Below, piece after piece: positions 45,997 to 56,524 of a stretch of DNA of 64,000 bases. How positions within the stretch are numbered: position 1 is the first letter of the stretch; every line of letters starts with the position of its first letter. The DNA is taken from the NCBI GenBank assembly GCA_003220265.1, contig QHRW01000106.1:1-64000 (forward strand), written 5' to 3'. The translations under genes were made by a program, and so were the position numbers. Below the pieces are notes generated by a model. The model saw only the letters and a list, made by a program, of their open reading frames with translations. It ran no database searches and had not been told where the DNA came from. Origin of the DNA: Candidatus Rokuibacteriota bacterium. Lineage in GTDB: Bacteria; Methylomirabilota; Methylomirabilia; Rokubacteriales; CSP1-6.

Positions 45997-46872
45997 ATGG
46001 CCCACGGGATCTCGGCGGCGGACTGGTACGAGCGGCGGCGGCTTCGCGTGCTGGACAGTCACCTGGCCTACGTCGAGGTGGGCGTCGGCGATCCGATCGT
46101 GCTGCTGCATGGCAATCCCACGTCGTCGTACCTCTGGCGCAACGTCATCGCCGGCCTGGACGGCGCCGGACGCTGCCTGGCGCCCGACCTCATCGGCATG
46201 GGCCGCTCCGGCAAGACGCCGTCCGGCACGTACCGCCTGGCCGATCACGTGCGCTACCTCGACGCATGGTTCGAGGCGCTCGATCTGCGGCGCGTGACCC
46301 TCGTCGTGCACGACTGGGGCTCCGCACTGGGCTTCCACTGGGCGCGGCGCCACGCCGACCGCGTGCGCGCGCTGGTCTACATGGAAGCGATCGTGCGGCC
46401 GGTGACGTGGGCCGAGTGGCCGGAGGCCGCGCGCAAGGTCTTCCAGGCGATGCGCTCGCCCGCCGGCGAGGAGATGGTGCTCGCCAAGAACGTCTTCGTC
46501 GAGCGCATCCTGCCCGCCAGCGTGCTGCGCGGCCTCACGCCGGAGGAGATGGAGCGCTATCGCGAGCCGTTCCGCGAGCCGGGCGAGAGCCGCCGCCCCA
46601 CGCTGACGTGGCCCCGCGAGATCCCGATCGACGGCGAGCCGGCTGACGTCGTGGCGCTGGTCGACGAGTACGGGCGCTGGCTCGCCGCGAGCCCGCTGCC
46701 CAAGCTGTTCGTCAACGCCAATCCGGGTTCGATCCTCGTCGGCCCCCAGCGCGAGTTCTGCCGCACGTGGCCCAACCAGCAGGAGGTCACCGTCAAGGGC
46801 AGCCACTTCGTGCAGGAAGACTCGCCGGCGGAGATCGCCCAGGCCGTCACCAGGTTTCTCAAGCGCCTCTGA
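45997..46872 (+). CDS. Haloalkane dehalogenase
   Basis: A 291-residue alpha/beta hydrolase with the haloalkane dehalogenase triad Asp106 (VVHDWGS), Glu130 (YMEAIV) and His270 (GSHFVQED), nearly the numbering of Rhodococcus DhaA. HGNPTSSYLWRNV provides the oxyanion hole and halide-binding Asn/Trp. The enzyme would hydrolyse haloalkanes to alcohols and halide. AGGAGGG lies 6-8 nt before the ATG. No downstream alcohol dehydrogenase is present, so the natural substrate is unclear. Confidence 0.93.
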   Translation: MAHGISAADWYERRRLRVLDSHLAYVEVGVGDPIVLLHGNPTSSYLWRNVIAGLDGAGRCLAPDLIGMGRSGKTPSGTYRLADHVRYLDAWFEALDLRRVTLVVHDWGSALGFHWARRHADRVRALVYMEAIVRPVTWAEWPEAARKVFQAMRSPAGEEMVLAKNVFVERILPASVLRGLTPEEMERYREPFREPGESRRPTLTWPREIPIDGEPADVVALVDEYGRWLAASPLPKLFVNANPGSILVGPQREFCRTWPNQQEVTVKGSHFVQEDSPAEIAQAVTRFLKRL

Positions 46873-46886
46873 CCCTTCCGCGCCCG

Positions 46887-47399
46887 GTGGCCGCGTCCCC
46901 GCCCTCGACCCGTCTCGCGCGTGAAGCGGATGCCGCCGACATCGCGCGCGTCTACAACGAGGGCATCGCCGATCGCGGGGCGACGTTCGAGACCGAGCCG
47001 CGCGCGCCGGCCGACATCGCGCGCATGCTGGCCGAGCGGGGCGATCGCTTCCCGTCGATCGTCGCCGAGCGTGACGGCCGCGTCATCGCGTGGGCGGGAA
47101 CGTCGCCGTATCGCAGCCGGCCGGCCTACGCCGGGGTCGCCGAGTTCTCGGTGTACGTCGCGCGCGAGGCGCGGGGCACCGGCGCCGGCAGCGCGGCGCT
47201 CGGCGCGCTGGTGGCCGCCTGCGAGGCGCGCGGCTTCTGGAAGCTGCTCTCGCGAATCTTCCCCGAGAACGCGGCCAGCCGCGCGATATGCCGCAAGCAG
47301 GGCTTCCGCGAGGTGGGCATCTACGCCCGCCACGGGCGGCTGGACGGCGTGTGGAAGGACTGCGTCATCGTCGAGCGCTTGCTCGGCGACGCTCGATAA
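46887..47399 (+). CDS. GNAT N-acetyltransferase, phosphinothricin-acetyltransferase-like
   Basis: A 170-residue GNAT enzyme similar to the Pat/Bar and ArsN group: READAADIARVYNEGIADRGATFETEP, acetyl-CoA loop RGTGAGSAALGAL, and GFREVGIYARHGRLDGVWKDCVIVERLL at the end. These enzymes acetylate the amino group of small molecules such as phosphinothricin or methionine sulfone. The start is taken as GTG at 46887, 15 bp after the dehalogenase stop, so the two may be co-transcribed. Confidence 0.88.
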   Translation: MAASPPSTRLAREADAADIARVYNEGIADRGATFETEPRAPADIARMLAERGDRFPSIVAERDGRVIAWAGTSPYRSRPAYAGVAEFSVYVAREARGTGAGSAALGALVAACEARGFWKLLSRIFPENAASRAICRKQGFREVGIYARHGRLDGVWKDCVIVERLLGDAR

Positions 47400-47446
47400 G
47401 TCGCTGGCATCCGCCCTGCATAGGATGGAACCCGGAGGCGTGGACG

Positions 47447-47911
47447 ATGTTCCAGCGAATTCTCTGTGCGACCGATTTCTCCGACACGGCGGAAGCCGCG
47501 TGGGAGGCCGCGTGCGAGCTCGCGCGGACGCATCGGGCCGAGCTGATCCTCGTCCACGTCTTCACCGAGCTGCCGGTCTACCCGGAGGTCGCCGTCATCG
47601 AGGTCCAGCGCGTGTGGGAAGACCAGCGGGGGTGGGTCGAGAAGGAGCTGGCCGATCGCGTGGCGGCCGGCAGCCGTCGCGGGCTCAGCGCCCGCTCGCT
47701 CCTGAAGACCGGCGTGGCGCCCGAGAGCATCGTGGAGGCGGCCACCGAGACGAACGCGGATCTGATCGTGATCGGCACGCACGGCCGTACCGGTCTCACG
47801 CGCCTGGTCATCGGCAGCGTGGCCGAGCGAGTCGTGCGGCTGGCGCCCTGCCCGGTCCTCTGCGTCAAGCCGACGGCCGCGAAGCGCGACACCGCGCGCG
47901 CCGCCGCCTGA
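47447..47911 (+). CDS. Universal stress protein (UspA family)
   Basis: A 154-residue single-domain universal stress protein with the ATP-binding motif GTHGRTGLTRLVIGSVAERVVR and the family start RILCATDFSDTAEAAWEAACELA. Such proteins bind ATP and rise under stress or stationary phase. GGAGG lies about 9 nt upstream of the ATG. It ends 4 bp from the convergent copper-binding protein gene. Confidence 0.94.
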   Translation: MFQRILCATDFSDTAEAAWEAACELARTHRAELILVHVFTELPVYPEVAVIEVQRVWEDQRGWVEKELADRVAAGSRRGLSARSLLKTGVAPESIVEAATETNADLIVIGTHGRTGLTRLVIGSVAERVVRLAPCPVLCVKPTAAKRDTARAAA

Positions 47912-47914
47912 CGC

Positions 47915-48280
47915 TCAGCGCCGGGCCGGCGCCGCCTTCTCGATCGAGATCACCAGCAGCGCGTCCGGCACTTCCTTGAGCCCGAACGTCACCCGCTCGC
48001 CCGCGCGCACGTCGCGGAAGAGCGCGGTGGAGGCGGCGATGAACGGCATCGTCATCGACTCCTCCATGAGGCCCGGGATGGGATCGTGCTGCAGCACGAT
48101 GACGGGTCGCGTGGCGTGCAGCTCCGACGGCGGCGGCAGCAGCTTGAGCACGACTCCCGTCCCCCGCCAGTCAGGCTTGTCCGCCGGCGCCCGCGCCGGC
48201 TGAGCGCCGGCAGCGCCGGCCACCAGCGCGATCAGCCCCACGACAGCCACGGCATGGAAGCGCACGGCGGGAGCATACAT
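47915..48280 (-). CDS. CusF-like periplasmic copper-binding protein
   Basis: A 121-residue exported protein (signal peptide about 1-26) with a CusF-type small beta-barrel. The metal-binding pattern QHDPIPGLMEESMTMPF offers His and paired Met residues as in CusF (periplasmic copper/silver chaperone). No CusCBA or copper ATPase gene is nearby. It lies 18 bp downstream of the AI-2E family gene on the same strand, so it may be co-transcribed. Confidence 0.82.
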   Translation of the reverse strand: MYAPAVRFHAVAVVGLIALVAGAAGAQPARAPADKPDWRGTGVVLKLLPPPSELHATRPVIVLQHDPIPGLMEESMTMPFIAASTALFRDVRAGERVTFGLKEVPDALLVISIEKAAPARR

Positions 48281-48298
48281 CGGAGCGCGGCCATTTCC

Positions 48299-50092
48299 TC
48301 ACGCCGCGGCGGTGGCGGTCGTGCGTACGAAGCGCGCGACGAGGTCGCGGGTTTCCAGCAGGCTCGTGCCGACGGCGTCGGCGCCAGCGGTGGTCAGCGC
48401 CTCGCGCGTGGCCTCGACGTCCTCGCGCACACCCCAGCGCCCGACGACGATCTTCACCTCCGGCAGCGCGGCGCGCAGGCGCTTGACGAGATGACGCGCC
48501 GGGGCGAGACCGCCCGGCGGCAGCGCGCCCACCACCACGACGCCGAACCGCCGCTGGCGCGCGTCGTCCACGATCTCCGCCGGCGGCGAGTCGGCCGGCA
48601 GCGTGTCCATCTCGATGCGCGACTCCGCCAGCAGATGGCCCAGCATCGCCAGCGCCGTCTCGTCGGCCTCCGAGCGTGCCGGCACCCCGAGCACGCGGCT
48701 CACCGTCAGCGCCGAGGACGGCTCGCGCTCCGGCAGGACGTCCTGCGCGATCTCACGCACCGCGCGGACGACGAACGCGTACTCCTCGACACCGATGCGG
48801 CCGCGCGCGTGATCGTGGGCGGCCAGGCAGAGCGAGGGCAGGAGCACGTCGTCGAACACGGCCTCGCCCGGATGCTCCGCCGCGTAGCGCTCGACGAGCG
48901 CGCTCGCCTCGTCCTCGTCTCCCGCGAGCAACCGCTGGTACACGGCGATCTCCGTCGAGACGACGGGCTCGTCGCCCATCAGCACCCAGAAGAACTCGAG
49001 CTCGGGGACGTACTTGGCGATGACCACCAGGCACACGGTCAGCGGCGTGGCCAGCAGCAGCCCGATCGGGCCCCACGCCCACGTCCAGAACGCGATCGCC
49101 ACCAGCAGCCCCACCTCGGACACGCCCGCGCTGCGCGCGTAGAGCAGCACCTCGAGCACCGCGCTGGTGAAGAGCTCGAGGACTGCGAAGAGCCCGATGA
49201 CCATCAGCGCCTTCGTCCAGCCCGGGAACACCGCCATGCTGATGACCACCGGCAGCCCGGCGCCGAACCAGATGCCGACGTACGGCACGAAGCGCAACGC
49301 GCCGGCCAGGAAGCCGAACAGCACGGCGTACGGCACGCCGATCAGGGACAGGCCCAGCGCGACCAGCGTCGCGAACGTGGCGTTCACCACCGACTGCGTG
49401 AGCAGGTAGCGCGTGACGCGCGCGCCCGCCTCGTCCATCGCCCGCGTCGTGATGGCGAGACGGCGGAAGCCGATGAGACGCAGCAGTCGGTTGCGCAGCT
49501 CTTCGCGGGCCAGCAGCATGAACGGCACCAGCACCACGACGAGACCGGCGCGCGAGAGCGGCTCCAGCCACGGCGAGAGCGAGCTCGGCACGTTCGCCAC
49601 GTGCGACGAGCGGTCCTGCTGCACGATGACCGGGGTGGGCTTCTGGGCGGGCGGCTTGGGATCGGCCGGCGCCTGCCCCTCGACCTGGCGCTCGGCCTCG
49701 GTGGCCGCGCGCGTCACCGTCTCCTGCGCGCGCTGCAGGCCGGTGCTGCGGCGGAGCAGGCGGATGTCGGCGATCTTCTCGCGGATGTTGTCGCGATAGC
49801 GCGGCAACTCCTCGCCGAGGCCCATGACCTGGATCACCAGCACGGTGCCGACGCCGCCCACGACGGCCAGCGCCAGGAGCACGACGATGATCACGCTGAG
49901 CACGCGCGGCACATGCCAGCGCTGCAGTAGCAGCACGGGCGGCGTCAGCAGGAAGGTGATCAGGACGGCCATCGCGACGGGGATGAGCACGCCCTGGCCC
50001 CAGTAGATGCAGGCGAGGACCAGGACGCCGGCGATGAAGCGGAGCACGGTATCGAACGGGCTCGACGGAGGCCCTCCGGCTGGGGTCGCCAT
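48299..50092 (-). CDS. AI-2E family (PerM/TqsA) membrane transporter with long C-terminal domain
   Basis: A protein of 597 residues: the N-terminal 375 or so hold about eight membrane helices of the AI-2E/PerM family (FIAGVLVLACIYWGQGVLIPVAMAVLITFLLTPPV, FLAGALRFVPYVGIWFGAGLP, PIGLLLATPLTVCLVV). These proteins export autoinducer-2 or other solutes. The C-terminal 200 residues form a soluble domain with EHPGEAVFDDVLLPSL and RRFGVVVVGALPPGGLAPARHLVKRLR; its end resembles a B12-binding-like Rossmann domain as found attached to some of these transporters. ATG at 50092 is chosen over one at 50113. Confidence 0.88.
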   Translation of the reverse strand: MATPAGGPPSSPFDTVLRFIAGVLVLACIYWGQGVLIPVAMAVLITFLLTPPVLLLQRWHVPRVLSVIIVVLLALAVVGGVGTVLVIQVMGLGEELPRYRDNIREKIADIRLLRRSTGLQRAQETVTRAATEAERQVEGQAPADPKPPAQKPTPVIVQQDRSSHVANVPSSLSPWLEPLSRAGLVVVLVPFMLLAREELRNRLLRLIGFRRLAITTRAMDEAGARVTRYLLTQSVVNATFATLVALGLSLIGVPYAVLFGFLAGALRFVPYVGIWFGAGLPVVISMAVFPGWTKALMVIGLFAVLELFTSAVLEVLLYARSAGVSEVGLLVAIAFWTWAWGPIGLLLATPLTVCLVVIAKYVPELEFFWVLMGDEPVVSTEIAVYQRLLAGDEDEASALVERYAAEHPGEAVFDDVLLPSLCLAAHDHARGRIGVEEYAFVVRAVREIAQDVLPEREPSSALTVSRVLGVPARSEADETALAMLGHLLAESRIEMDTLPADSPPAEIVDDARQRRFGVVVVGALPPGGLAPARHLVKRLRAALPEVKIVVGRWGVREDVEATREALTTAGADAVGTSLLETRDLVARFVRTTATAAA

Positions 50093-50105
50093 TGTGTTTC
50101 TTACG

Positions 50106-51665
50106 ATGCACAAGGCGCGCCAGCCAGTACAATACGCCGCCGTGGACCCCGTCGCGCGTCACGCGGCCGCCCAGCCCGACAAGCCCGCCGTCATCGACGG
50201 CGAGCGCCGGCTGTCCTGGCGCGAGTACCACGAGCTGCGCAACCGGCTCGTCCATTCGCTCGCCCGCCTCGGGCTCGCCGCCGGCGAGCACGCCGTCCTC
50301 TACGCGCACAACTCGGCGGACGTCCTGCTCGCCGGCGCGGCCGTCCGCGCGCGCGGCGCCGTGCCGGTGCCCATGAACCATCGCCTCACTCCCGAGGAAG
50401 CCGCGTACATCCTCGACAACTCCGACGCGGCCGTGCTGTTCGCGGGCGACGCGTTTCTGCCGATCGTCGAGCGGGTGCGCGAGAACGCCAAGCGGCTGCG
50501 CCACGTCGTGCTGCTGGGCGCCGAGCGGCGCCCGTGGGCGCACCACCTGGACGATCTGCTGGCGGCGGGATCGCCCGCGCCGGTGGAGGCGGCGGCAGGG
50601 CTGGGCGGCTCGATGGTCTACACCGCCGGCACCACCGGCAAGCCCAAGGGCGCACGCCGCAGCGCCATCGACGCCGCCGCGACCCTGCCCCGGCTGGCGG
50701 CCCTCCACTGCGTAGCGCCCGACGACGTCCATCTCGTCGCCGGCCCGCTCTATCACTCCGCGCCCGGCGGCTTCGCGCTCTACGCCCACGCGATGGGCCA
50801 GACCGTGGTGGTCATGCGCAAGTTCGACGCCGAGGACGCGCTGCGCACGATCGAGCGTCACCGCTGCACGACGACGTTCATGGCGCCCACGCTGCTCAAG
50901 CGCATCGTGGATCTGCCGACCGAGGTGCGGAAGCGCTACGACGTCTCCTCGATGCGCTCGATCGTGGTGGCGGCGGCGCCGTGCCCCATGCGCGTCAAGG
51001 AAGAAGTCCTCGCCTACTTCGGGCCGGTGCTCTACGAGTTCTACGGCTCGACCGAGCTCGGCATCAACACGGTGCTGGCGCCCCAGGACATGCTGGCGCG
51101 GCCCGGCTCGTGCGGGCGCGCGGCGCCCGGCGTCGAGCTGGCGGTGCTCGACGACGCCGGGCGTCCGCTGCCGGCGGGACAACCGGGCGAGCTGCACGTG
51201 CGCCGCTACGAGGGCGTCTTCGACGGGTACTACAAGAACGACGCGGCCACGCGCGAGACGGCGCGCGGCGAATGGCTCAGCGTCGGCGACGTGGCGTGGA
51301 TGGACGCCGACGGCTTCGTCTACATCTGCGACCGCAAGCGCGACATGATCATCTCGGGCGGCGTCAACATCTACCCGGCCGAGATCGAGGACGTGCTGCA
51401 CCGCCACCCGGCCGTCGAGGACGCCGCCGTCTTCGGCGTGCCGGATGCCGAATGGGGCGAGCGGGTGCACGCGGCCGTCCACCTCCGCGCCGGCGCCCGC
51501 GCCACGGCCGCCGAGCTCACGACCTTCTGCCGCCGGCACCTGGCCGACTACAAGACCCCGCGTGACGTGTCATTCCACGACGAGTTCCCGCGCGACACGG
51601 CCGGCAAGCTGGTCAAGCGGCTGCTCCGGGAGCCCTACTGGGCGGGACGGACGAGCCGCGTCTGA
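50106..51665 (+). CDS. Acyl-CoA synthetase / AMP-dependent ligase
   Basis: A protein of 519 residues (507 if GTG at 50142 is used) of the ANL superfamily. P-loop MVYTAGTTGKPKGA, A5 motif YGSTELG, A7/A8 GEWLSVGD and CDRKRDMIISGGVNIYPAEIE, and the catalytic Lys in DTAGKLVKRLLR are present. It would activate a carboxylic or fatty acid to acyl-CoA through acyl-AMP. It is nearly head to head with the AI-2E gene and followed by a small helix-hairpin-helix protein. The acid substrate is not predictable from the sequence. Confidence 0.92.
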   Translation: MHKARQPVQYAAVDPVARHAAAQPDKPAVIDGERRLSWREYHELRNRLVHSLARLGLAAGEHAVLYAHNSADVLLAGAAVRARGAVPVPMNHRLTPEEAAYILDNSDAAVLFAGDAFLPIVERVRENAKRLRHVVLLGAERRPWAHHLDDLLAAGSPAPVEAAAGLGGSMVYTAGTTGKPKGARRSAIDAAATLPRLAALHCVAPDDVHLVAGPLYHSAPGGFALYAHAMGQTVVVMRKFDAEDALRTIERHRCTTTFMAPTLLKRIVDLPTEVRKRYDVSSMRSIVVAAAPCPMRVKEEVLAYFGPVLYEFYGSTELGINTVLAPQDMLARPGSCGRAAPGVELAVLDDAGRPLPAGQPGELHVRRYEGVFDGYYKNDAATRETARGEWLSVGDVAWMDADGFVYICDRKRDMIISGGVNIYPAEIEDVLHRHPAVEDAAVFGVPDAEWGERVHAAVHLRAGARATAAELTTFCRRHLADYKTPRDVSFHDEFPRDTAGKLVKRLLREPYWAGRTSRV

Positions 51666-51754
51666 TCAGCGGCCGCGGTCAGTCCACTGAATCCTGTTGA
51701 CGCGACCTCGGTCGACGGTGTTGAATGGCGCACCCTGAACCCGCAGAGGTGCCC

Positions 51755-51958
51755 ATGGCCGAGCGAGTGCCCGTGAATACCGCCGATTTTCGCAAGCTGC
51801 TCGAGCTTCCCGGCGTCGGCCTGGAACAGGCCGAACGCATCGTCCAGTTCCGCCGGGTCCACGGCCCGATCGTGAACGACTCCGAGCTAAGCCGCGTGCT
51901 GGGCTGGCGCGCGCTCGACGAGTCGCTGTGGGGCCGCGTCGATTACCGGAGCGTCTGA
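51755..51958 (+). CDS. Small helix-hairpin-helix protein (ComEA-like motif)
   Basis: A 67-residue protein almost entirely made of one helix-hairpin-helix pair: VNTADFRKLLELPGVGLEQAERIVQFRRVHGPI, then a second amphipathic stretch. The motif binds DNA non-specifically in ComEA and many repair proteins; here no signal peptide or membrane anchor is present, so uptake is unlikely. AGAGGT precedes the ATG at 51755; an in-frame ATG at 51725 is also possible. Confidence 0.72.
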   Translation: MAERVPVNTADFRKLLELPGVGLEQAERIVQFRRVHGPIVNDSELSRVLGWRALDESLWGRVDYRSV

Positions 51959-51966
51959 GTCCCCGG

Positions 51967-54189
<2,223 letters not shown>

Positions 54190-54227
54190 GCCCGCCTCCA
54201 CTGCGATTCTGATGCCATCACTTATAG

Positions 54228-54294
54228 TGGGGGCCCCGACATGGCCCCCACACCCCCACACGCTCGGCGCGCGCCGGGAAACCCGGGGCGCGCC
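54228..54294 (+). repeat. Repeat family A, full copy (plus orientation)
   Basis: Hairpin 1 uses TGGGGGCC (54228-54235) and GGCCCCCA (54243-54250). Hairpin 2 uses GGCGCGC-G-CCGGG (54266-54278) and CCCGG-G-GCGCGCC (54282-54294) around AAA. Compared with the tandem copies, the inner stem changes from CGGC/GCCG to CCGGG/CCCGG and still pairs. It fills the space between the TPR gene end and the glgX start. Confidence 0.9.
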
Positions 54295-54328
54295 TCGATA
54301 TCGCGCCGGCTGAGACGCGCGCGGACTG

Positions 54329-54817
54329 CTAATTCAATCGGGCGCGGAGCTGGTGGAGGGCTTTGGCGGCGCCGGGGTCGGTCGGCGCGGCGCGGGCGGC
54401 GGCTTCGAACTCGTGGAGGGCGTCCCACCACTTGCCCTGCTTGACGTAGATACGGCCGAGGTTCATGTGCGGGAACTGGCGCGGCTCGTAGCGCGGGGCC
54501 CGCTTGGCCTTCTCGAGCCACGGGATCGCCTCGTCGAGCTTGTCCTGCTGCATCAGGTAGACGCCGATGTCGTTGTACGGGTTGCCGAAGTCCGGATCGA
54601 TCTCGATCGCGCGATGGCATTCCTGGGTGGCCTCGTCGAGGCGGCCCTGGAACGAGTACGTCCAGCCGAGGAAGGTGTGCGCCTCGGCCGTCGGGCACAC
54701 GCGGATCGACTCCTGGTAGAGGGCGATGGCCCGATCGAGATCGCCCTTCATCTGCTGCTGGTAGGCCTCGCGCCAGAGGTCGATGGCGCGGCCCAGGTTC
54801 TCCGGAGGCGGCGCCAT
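54329..54817 (-). CDS. TPR-repeat protein at the end of the selenoprotein operon
   Basis: A 162-residue protein made of about three to four tetratricopeptide repeats ([34 protein letters not shown], then [35 protein letters not shown], and [10 protein letters not shown]-like). No signal peptide or enzyme domain is present, so a scaffold role is likely. The ATG at 54817 lies 4 bp after the AhpD-like stop, indicating coupling. It may hold the redox partners together, which is an inference from position only. Confidence 0.85.
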   Translation of the reverse strand: MAPPPENLGRAIDLWREAYQQQMKGDLDRAIALYQESIRVCPTAEAHTFLGWTYSFQGRLDEATQECHRAIEIDPDFGNPYNDIGVYLMQQDKLDEAIPWLEKAKRAPRYEPRQFPHMNLGRIYVKQGKWWDALHEFEAAARAAPTDPGAAKALHQLRARLN

Positions 54818-54821
54818 CGGC

Positions 54822-55625
54822 TCACCCGCCCGGGGCGGGACTGGGATCGATGGGGGCGATGTCGCCCATGTCGGGCTCGAGCGCCAGCGTGTCGGCGATC
54901 TTCGTGTAGGACGAGAACATCTGGGTGACCCCCACCACTTCCATGACCCCGCGCTCGGTGACGCCGAGCCGCCGCATCTCCGCCAGGTGGAAGGCGCTGC
55001 CGAAGGGCGAGCGCGTCGTGAGCGAGACGGCGAAGGCCAGCGCGGCCTTGAGCCGGCGGCCGAGCCGGTTGTCCGCGAAGGCGTGGCGGGCCGCACCCCA
55101 CACGTCGGCGAGGTAGCCGGGGTCGTGGGCGATCAGCCGGAACGGCGCCGGGACCTCCGCGGCGCCGCCGAAGAAGGCGCGGATCTCGTCGAACGTCTGG
55201 CGGACCTCGGCGGGCGCGCGGGCCGGCTCCACGGCCGTCAGGCCGGAGGCGCCGAGGCCGTCGGCGGCCACGTTGAGGGCGTTGGTGATCCCCACCACCT
55301 GCGCCGCCTCGTACCAGAGCGCGTCGCCGTCCATCCCCTGCAGCTTCCCGGCTGCAGTGTGCGCGGTCACTCAGTAATGGCAGGCGTTCACGCCGCTGAC
55401 GACGGCGGCCACCATCTCCTTCTCGCCGCGGCTGAACTCGCCGGGGGCCATGGCGCGCTTCATCGCGCGGCCGTGGGGGGCGCCGAAGCCGGGATCCCAC
55501 GCCATCACCCGGCTCATGGCGGGCGGCTGCTTGAAGTCGTGGTTGAACCACTCGCGGCTGAGCTGGAACAGCTTGCGGGCGGGCTCGGGATATTCTGACG
55601 GATCCCGCAGGCGGACGGTCGGCAT
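54822..55625 (-). CDS. AhpD-like selenoprotein (CHYU)
   Basis: The frame from ATG 55625 reads into VSGVNACHY, then a TGA at 55373-55371, then VTAHTAAGKLQG and 175 more residues to TGA at 54822, 267 in all. AhpD and peroxidase-related carboxymuconolactone decarboxylase-like proteins have the pattern CxxCxxxH; here it is Cys82-His-Tyr-TGA85-x3-His89. The TGA therefore stands for the second catalytic Cys and is best read as selenocysteine. A perfect SECIS-like hairpin follows. AhpD-type proteins reduce peroxiredoxin or act as peroxidases with this dithiol. GGAGG lies 10 nt before the ATG, which abuts the RidA stop. It lies downstream of the FTR catalytic gene and seleno-glutaredoxin. Confidence 0.92.
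55338..55357 (-). promoter_or_regulatory. Candidate bacterial SECIS element of the AhpD-like selenoprotein
   Basis: Beginning 13 nt after the TGA, CUGCAGC (55357-55351) pairs perfectly with GCUGCAG (55344-55338) around the loop CGGGAA. G is in the second loop position and the loop starts 20 nt after the TGA, as bacterial SECIS elements require. Confidence 0.8.
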
Positions 55626-56063
55626 TTACTTCTTCCTCCGGGACGGCATGCGACGCGCGCGCGGCTTCGCCGCCCGAGCGCGGGCCGGGCGGCGCTCGGG
55701 CAGCACCGCGGTCGCCTCGATCTCGACCAGGTAGTCGTCGCGCACCAGCCGCGAGATCTCCACCAGCGTGCTGGCCGGACGATGGGCGCCGAAGTACTCC
55801 TTGCGCACGGTGTTGACCTTCTCGCGGTCGTTGACGTTGCGCAGGAAGACCGTGACCTTGCCCACATCGGCGAACGTGGCGCCGGCGGCGGCCAGGCAGC
55901 GCTTGATGTTCTCGTGAACCTGGCGGGCCTGGGCCACCACGTCGCTGCCGCCCACCACGCGGCCCTGCGCGTCGGTGGCCACGCAGCCGGAGACGAAGAC
56001 GATCCGGCCGGCGCGCACGACGTGGGTGAAGTGGCTGACCGGCTCGGACATGCCGGGCACCAT
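55626..56063 (-). CDS. RidA family (YjgF/YER057c) protein
   Basis: A 145-residue RidA-type protein with FTHVVRAGRIVFVSGCVATDAQGRVVGGSDVVAQARQVHENI, VTVFLRNVND and ISRLVRDDYLVEIEATAVLPE; the Arg of the last block normally binds enamine/imine substrates. RidA removes reactive enamines; several members act as redox-activated chaperones. Start ATG 56063 has GAGGAG just upstream; GTG 56087 is possible. The C-terminus has an Arg/Lys/Ala-rich extension (about 125-145). It lies between the FTR and AhpD-like genes, abutting the latter. Confidence 0.9.
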   Translation of the reverse strand: MVPGMSEPVSHFTHVVRAGRIVFVSGCVATDAQGRVVGGSDVVAQARQVHENIKRCLAAAGATFADVGKVTVFLRNVNDREKVNTVRKEYFGAHRPASTLVEISRLVRDDYLVEIEATAVLPERRPARARAAKPRARRMPSRRKK

Positions 56064-56097
56064 GAACTCCTCGCGATGGGCGCTCACGAACGTCCGG

Positions 56098-56514
56098 CTA
56101 GCCTTCCTTTTCTTCCTGTCCCTGCTTCTCGAGGACGCGGGCGACCGCGCGGCCCTTGCCGGGCTCGGGATCCTTCACGACGCCGTAGGCCTGCCGGCCC
56201 TCGTGGTCCTCGGGCAGGTACTCGGTGATCGGCACCCCCTCCTTGGTGACGAAGAGCAGGCAGTGGCAGTACTTGTACTTCTGCATCTCCTCGCACGCGC
56301 AGATCCAGCGCCGAAGCTTGGCCTCGGCCTTGGGGTCCGGGTAGAAGTTGCAGGGGCAGAGGGGACGGCCGACTTCTTCGATGTGGCGGGCGAGGCCTTC
56401 GACCACGGTCTGCGTGACGCTCACGTCGGGATGCAGCGACGTGCCGGATTTCTCGGCGAACTTCCGGGCGTACGCCCACATCTTGTCGACGTTGGCCTGG
56501 GACGGCTCTGCCAT
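56098..56514 (-). CDS. Ferredoxin:thioredoxin reductase catalytic-chain-like protein
   Basis: A 138-residue protein with the FTR catalytic signature CPC-X16-CxC-X8-CHC at exactly the canonical spacing: Cys53/Cys55, Cys72/Cys74 (CAC in place of CPC) and Cys83/Cys85. By alignment with cyanobacterial FTR, Cys53, Cys72, Cys74 and Cys83 bind the [4Fe-4S] cluster and Cys55/Cys85 form the reactive disulfide. Such proteins pass ferredoxin electrons to thiol acceptors. No variable subunit gene is present. It starts 10 bp after the seleno-glutaredoxin stop with GAAGAGGA as binding site, so the two are paired. Confidence 0.92.
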   Translation of the reverse strand: MAEPSQANVDKMWAYARKFAEKSGTSLHPDVSVTQTVVEGLARHIEEVGRPLCPCNFYPDPKAEAKLRRWICACEEMQKYKYCHCLLFVTKEGVPITEYLPEDHEGRQAYGVVKDPEPGKGRAVARVLEKQGQEEKEG

Positions 56515-56524
56515 GGGTTCCTCT

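Noticed and set aside
54822-55625. Split genes or frameshift pseudogenes at the three TGA sites
   Set aside because: No frameshift; the frame and domain continue on both sides of the TGA, with conserved residues before and after.
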